Positions 8,171 through 10,729 of a DNA stretch of 10,729 nucleotides are shown here, piece after piece. Origin of the DNA: CAZNMF01 sp035547155 (GTDB lineage: Bacteria > Acidobacteriota > Vicinamibacteria > Vicinamibacterales > SCN-69-37); NCBI GenBank assembly GCA_035547155.1, contig DASZVJ010000177.1, forward strand, positions 1 through 10,729. Direction: 5' to 3'. The notes under the pieces were generated by a model, which saw only the letters and a list, made by a program, of their open reading frames with translations, made no database searches and was not told the DNA's origin. A program made the translations under genes and the position numbers. Numbering within the stretch: the first letter of the stretch is position 1; the number at the start of each line of letters is the position of its first letter.

Positions 8171-8617
8171 GTGTCGCGCGTGCTCGCTACGGTTCTGGCC
8201 GGCGCACTGCTGGCCTCGTCCGCTGTCGCCGCGCAGGCGCCAACCTCTGCGGCCCGGTCTCCGGCCTCGCCGGACTACGTGTTCCCAGCCGGATCCGCGC
8301 TGTTGTTGTTCTACGTCAACCGCGCGCACACGACCGACTTCGAAGCCGTCGCCGCGCGCATCTCGCAAGCGCTCGACGCGAGCGCCGATCCCGTGCGCCG
8401 GCAGCAGGCCGCCAGCTGGCGGATGTTCCGCTCTCAGGACTCAGTCGGTGACGCCGTCGTTTACGTCTTTCTGCTCGACCCTGTCGTGGCCGGCGCCGAC
8501 TACGATCCCGTCCGGTTGCTGAGCGAAAGCCTGCCCGCCGAAGTCCAGCCGCTCTACGAACAACTCAAAGCGTCGGTCATTCGCGTCGAACGTCTGGCGC
8601 TGGCGAAGCTGCGGTAA
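8171..8617 (+). CDS. Secreted protein of unknown function, paralogue B
   Basis: A 148-residue protein from GTG 8171. Residues 1-23 are a compact signal peptide (MSRVLATVLAGALL, cleavage near AVAAQA). The mature domain of about 35-148 shares landmarks with the preceding gene: ALLLFYVNRAHTTDFE (43-58), YVFLLDPVV (98-106) and YDPVRLL (111-117). It lacks the Pro/Ala tails of paralogue A, except for a short Ser/Ala/Pro stretch after the signal. Predicted fold is mixed alpha/beta. I do not recognise the family, and no catalytic motif is visible. The in-frame ATGs at 8114 and 8138 are alternative starts; ATG 8138 gives a basic MKRPVR beginning but sits in the hairpin. The gene converges on the outer-membrane protein gene across a palindromic repeat. 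Confidence 0.75.
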   Translation: MSRVLATVLAGALLASSAVAAQAPTSAARSPASPDYVFPAGSALLLFYVNRAHTTDFEAVAARISQALDASADPVRRQQAASWRMFRSQDSVGDAVVYVFLLDPVVAGADYDPVRLLSESLPAEVQPLYEQLKASVIRVERLALAKLR

Positions 8618-8623
8618 TTGCGG

Positions 8624-8726
8624 CCGGGCGGCCACAAGGGCCGCCCCTGCGCGGGCTACGGGCGACAGGCTACGGGCCACGACATCACCGCGGCCATCGT
8701 AGGGGCGGCCTCCCGTGGCCGCCCGG
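8624..8726. repeat. REP/BIME-like pair of inverted GC-rich palindromes
   Basis: The left arm (8624-8651) and the reverse complement of the right arm (8698-8726) share CCGGGCGGCCAC and GGCCGCCCCT, differing only in the loop and one end base. Each arm folds by itself: GGGCGGCC/GGCCGCCC with a 5-nt loop at 8626-8646 and the same stem with a 6-nt loop at 8703-8724. About 46 bp lie between, holding a 7-bp repeat. The element starts 6 bp after one stop codon and ends 2 bp before the opposing one, so it could also terminate both transcripts. It resembles repetitive extragenic palindromes; copy number elsewhere cannot be seen. Confidence 0.75.
8653..8680 (+). repeat. Four 7-bp degenerate tandem repeats, GGGCTAC family, second locus
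   Basis: Contiguous units GGGCTAC, GGGCGAC, AGGCTAC and GGGCCAC lie between the two palindromes. They match the minus-strand array at 5221-5248 in period and consensus. Confidence 0.8.
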
Positions 8727-8728
8727 AA

Positions 8729-9208
8729 TCAGAAACTCAAATTCGCGCCGACGTAGAACCGCTGCGGGTGCGGCTCGATCGGCTCACCACGCAGCGAGAA
8801 GACGCGATAGTCCACGCGCATGCGGAGCGGACCGACGAGGCCCAGCTTGATCCCGCCGCCGATGTTGGTGCCGAGATTCGTCTCGCTCGCCTCGCCGAGG
8901 CGCTCGCGGAAGAATCCGCCGCCCGCCGTCAGATAAATCTGCGTCTTCGACGTCGGCGTTTGAATCAAGCCGTTGATCATGCCGGTCTTAAGGCCAGGCG
9001 CCGCATCCGTCGGGTCTTCACTCGCGTTCGCGTACTCGAGCTCGAAGCCGATCACGAGCAGGTTGAGGCCGAAGGCAAATCCCTTCACGCCGTGCGCAGC
9101 GGGTGTCGGCGACACACCCCAGAACGCCGTGACGTCCGCGCGCGCGGGCGAAGCCGTGGCCACGAGCAGCACGGCGGCAGACAGGATCGGAACGAAGATG
9201 CGTTTCAT
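8729..9208 (-). CDS. Small outer-membrane beta-barrel protein
   Basis: A 159-residue protein from ATG 9208, preceded by GAGAGG with a 5-nt spacer; an upstream in-frame ATG at 9223 lacks this support. Residues 1-24 are a signal peptide (MKRIFVPILSAAVLLVA, cleavage after ARA). The mature part alternates polar and hydrophobic residues in short strands with Gly-rich turns, for example GFAFGLNLLVIGFELEYA, QIYLTAGGGFF, TNIGGGIKLGL and LRMRVDYRVFSL. It ends RFYVGANLSF; a terminal Phe is the usual outer-membrane assembly signal read by the BAM machinery. This fits an 8-strand OmpA/opacity-type barrel. Ligand or function is not evident. Its stop lies 2 bp from the palindromic repeat. Confidence 0.82.
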   Translation of the reverse strand: MKRIFVPILSAAVLLVATASPARADVTAFWGVSPTPAAHGVKGFAFGLNLLVIGFELEYANASEDPTDAAPGLKTGMINGLIQTPTSKTQIYLTAGGGFFRERLGEASETNLGTNIGGGIKLGLVGPLRMRVDYRVFSLRGEPIEPHPQRFYVGANLSF

Positions 9209-9251
9209 GCGTGCCTCTCTCACCCCGCTGGCCCCATGATACGTTTCCCGC

Positions 9252-9680
9252 GTGCTCCCGGACAGCCTTTCATGGACGTCACGCGGCCAGCTCGATCATG
9301 TGGGCATTGCGACCGCGTCCTTGTCCGAGTCGCTGGCATTTCTGCGCGATGTGCTGGGGCTGGACGCTGAGGCCGCCGAGGACGTGCCCGAGCAGCAGGT
9401 GCGCGTGCAGTTCGTCGGCCGCGGCCACGCGCGGCTCGAGCTGATCGAGCCGACGTCCGAGGCGTCGCCGGTGGCGATGTTTCTGCGCACGCGCGGGCCT
9501 GGCCTGCATCATGTCGCCGTGCGCGTCGCCGATCTCGACGCGACGCTCGTGGATCTGCGCGCGCGAGGCGTGCGGCTCGTCGACGAGCAGGCGCGGCCTG
9601 GCGCGCACGGCTCGCGCGTCGCATTCATCCATCCGTCGGCCGCACAGGGCGTGCTGGTCGAGTTGATCGAGCGAAGGTAG
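9252..9680 (+). CDS. mce: Methylmalonyl-CoA epimerase
   Basis: A 142-residue vicinal-oxygen-chelate enzyme that interconverts (R)- and (S)-methylmalonyl-CoA, linking propionyl-CoA carboxylation to methylmalonyl-CoA mutase in the cytosol. The paired beta-alpha-beta modules begin at LDHVGIAT (14-21) and GLHHVAVRV (84-92). Likely metal ligands by family comparison are H16, E63 (in LELIEP), H87 and E137. The closing HPSAAQGVLVELIE (127-140) is characteristic of this epimerase among VOC proteins. Length is normal. GTG 9252 is the start because no ATG precedes LDHVG in frame; no Shine-Dalgarno sequence is seen and the message may have a very short leader. It is divergent from the barrel protein and only 7 nt before the next gene. 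The mutase genes are not in the window. Confidence 0.9.
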   Translation: MLPDSLSWTSRGQLDHVGIATASLSESLAFLRDVLGLDAEAAEDVPEQQVRVQFVGRGHARLELIEPTSEASPVAMFLRTRGPGLHHVAVRVADLDATLVDLRARGVRLVDEQARPGAHGSRVAFIHPSAAQGVLVELIERR

Positions 9681-9687
9681 GCCGCGC

Positions 9688-10524
9688 GTGCGTCTTGGCG
9701 ACTTCGAGCTGACGCCGCTCAGCGACGGCACGCTGCGGCTCGACGGCGGCGCGATGTTCGGCGTCGTGCCGAAGACGCTGTGGGAGCGTCGCGCGCCGGC
9801 CGACGCGCTGAATCGCATCGTTCTAGGTATGCGGCCTCTGTTGATCCGTACGCCCTCGCAGATCGTGCTCGTCGACGCCGGCGCGGGCGACAAGTACGCG
9901 GAGAAGGCGCTGGCGATCTACGGTCTCGACGCGCGCGATCAGCTCGACGCATCGCTCGCCGCTGCCGGCGTCACGGCGGATCAGATCGATCTCGTCATCG
10001 CGTCGCATCTGCACTGGGACCACGTCGGCGGGCTGACGCGGCGCGAAGGCGATCGTCTCGTGCCGCGCTTTCCACGCGCGCGGCACATCGTCCGGCGCGG
10101 CGAATGGGACGTCGCGACGCATCCGAACGCGCGCATCCAGGCCAGCTATCTGCTGGAAGACTTCGTCCCGCTCGCCGACGCCGGGCTCGTGGACTTCATC
10201 GACGACGACGGCGACGTCGCGCCGGGGATCAGCGTGTGGCAGACGGGCGGTCACACGCGCGATCATCAGATCGTCCGCATCGAGTCGGGCGGCCGCGTCG
10301 CGATCTTCATGGCCGATCTGATTCCGACCGTCGCGCACGTCGATCCCGCGTGGATCATGGGCTACGACCTCTATCCGCTCGACACGTTCGAGGCGCGCGA
10401 GCGCTGGTTGCCGGAGGCGGCCGCGGGCGAGTACGTTATCTTCTTCGAGCACGATCCGGTCATGCAGGCCGGCATCATTCGTACGGAGCGCGGCCGGTAT
10501 CGCGTGGAACCGGTCGAGCCGTGA
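9688..10524 (+). CDS. MBL-fold metallo-hydrolase (lactonase-like)
   Basis: A 278-residue metallo-beta-lactamase-fold hydrolase. HLHWDH (107-112) is the HxHxDH motif with metal ligands H107, H109, D111 and H112; GGHTRDH (187-193) supplies H189, MADLIP (209-213) D210, and FFEHDP (252-257) H255, so a two-metal site looks complete. The N-terminal strands (FELTPLSDGTLRLDGG; LIRTPSQIVLVDAGAGDKY) are typical. The arrangement resembles N-acyl-homoserine lactonase/YtnP-type proteins, but the substrate cannot be told from sequence, and general lactone or ester hydrolysis is equally possible. No signal peptide, so cytosolic. GTG 9688 follows GGTAGG by 6 nt and the epimerase stop by 7 nt. Its end may overlap the next gene if that uses GTG 10521. 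Confidence 0.88.
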   Translation: MRLGDFELTPLSDGTLRLDGGAMFGVVPKTLWERRAPADALNRIVLGMRPLLIRTPSQIVLVDAGAGDKYAEKALAIYGLDARDQLDASLAAAGVTADQIDLVIASHLHWDHVGGLTRREGDRLVPRFPRARHIVRRGEWDVATHPNARIQASYLLEDFVPLADAGLVDFIDDDGDVAPGISVWQTGGHTRDHQIVRIESGGRVAIFMADLIPTVAHVDPAWIMGYDLYPLDTFEARERWLPEAAAGEYVIFFEHDPVMQAGIIRTERGRYRVEPVEP

Positions 10525-10553
10525 ACGTCCGCCGCCATCCCGCCACTGACCTT

Positions 10554-10729
10554 ATGTCCCAGCTCGCACAGATCGGCATCATCGGCGGCAGCGGCCTGTA
10601 CGACATGGCCGAGCTCACCGATCGCGAAGAACGGCGCGTCGAGACGCCCTTCGGCGATCCGTCCGGCCCCTACGTCCTCGCGACGCTGCGTGGCCGGCGC
10701 GTCGCGTTCCTCGCGCGTCACGGCGCCGG
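10554..10729 (+). CDS. mtnP: S-methyl-5'-thioadenosine phosphorylase, N-terminal part
   Basis: The first 58 codons of a purine-nucleoside-phosphorylase-family enzyme that runs off the right edge. MSQLAQIGIIGGSGLYDM (1-18) holds the phosphate-binding GGSGLY motif; VETPFGDPSGPYVLATLRG and VAFLARHGAG follow, the order expected for MtnP, which splits methylthioadenosine (a polyamine-synthesis by-product) into adenine and methylthioribose-1-phosphate for methionine salvage. The PFGDPS stretch argues for MtnP over general purine nucleoside phosphorylase, but the specificity region is outside the window. ATG 10554 fits the family start; an in-frame GTG at 10521 would overlap the MBL stop by 4 nt and add 11 residues. 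Neither has a strong ribosome binding site. Probably co-transcribed with the two genes before it. Confidence 0.9.
   Translation, partial: MSQLAQIGIIGGSGLYDMAELTDREERRVETPFGDPSGPYVLATLRGRRVAFLARHGA

Noticed and set aside
8618..9370. 250-codon plus-strand frame opposite the barrel protein
   Set aside because: It starts in the palindromic repeat, lacks motifs, and runs antisense to a gene with signal peptide, beta strands and terminal Phe.
9823..10452. 209-codon minus-strand frame opposite the MBL hydrolase
   Set aside because: Antisense to a complete metal-ligand set; no recognisable features.

Overview
The window reads as a fragment of a high-GC chromosome from a Gram-negative-type bacterium, most like Acidobacteriota and perhaps the Vicinamibacteria group. 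This rests on a FecR/DUF6600-type envelope protein, an outer-membrane beta-barrel protein ending in phenylalanine, a dnaK-dnaJ-hspR heat-shock operon, a methylmalonyl-CoA epimerase, and very strong G/C preference at third codon positions. The taxonomic call is inference from gene content and style. I see no rRNA, tRNA, CRISPR array, transposase or phage gene.

Layout. (1) Positions 1-1569, minus strand: a secreted FecR-domain/DUF6600 protein whose C-terminus runs off the left edge. (2) 1570-1710: a divergent regulatory region. Its rightward promoter matches both sigma-70 hexamers exactly (TTGACA, 18 bp, TATAAT), with possible HspR half-sites over it. (3) 1711-5180: dnaK, a dnaJ-family gene and a MerR-type regulator resembling HspR, with 7-nt gaps. 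This is a self-contained chaperone and repressor operon without grpE. The J domain carries HPG where HPD is expected. (4) 5268-6125: a DnaC/DnaI-type AAA+ ATPase with an N-terminal Cys cluster. (5) 6213-7358: hemW, a radical-SAM heme chaperone. (6) 7481-8617: two related small secreted proteins of unknown function, separated by a strong hairpin terminator. (7) 8624-8726: two facing copies of a GC-rich palindrome (REP/BIME-like) between convergent genes. (8) 8729-9208, minus strand: a small outer-membrane beta-barrel protein. (9) 9252-10729: methylmalonyl-CoA epimerase, an MBL-fold hydrolase and the start of S-methyl-5'-thioadenosine phosphorylase, closely packed on the plus strand.

How the genes fit together. 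DnaK, the DnaJ-like protein and HspR probably form a feedback circuit in which HspR, helped by DnaK, represses the strong promoter before dnaK until unfolded protein draws DnaK away. The epimerase, hydrolase and phosphorylase are small-molecule metabolic enzymes in one likely transcript, without an obvious shared pathway. The remaining genes look like ordinary housekeeping or envelope genes.

The less ordinary content lies between the genes. Several gaps hold short-period (7-8 bp) degenerate tandem repeats, and one 7-bp family appears at two separate loci in opposite orientation. No complete new defence or mobile system is evident. The best leads are the HPG J domain, the dnaK operator, the intergenic repeats and the unknown secreted paralogue pair. 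No intergenic stretch exceeds 300 bases.
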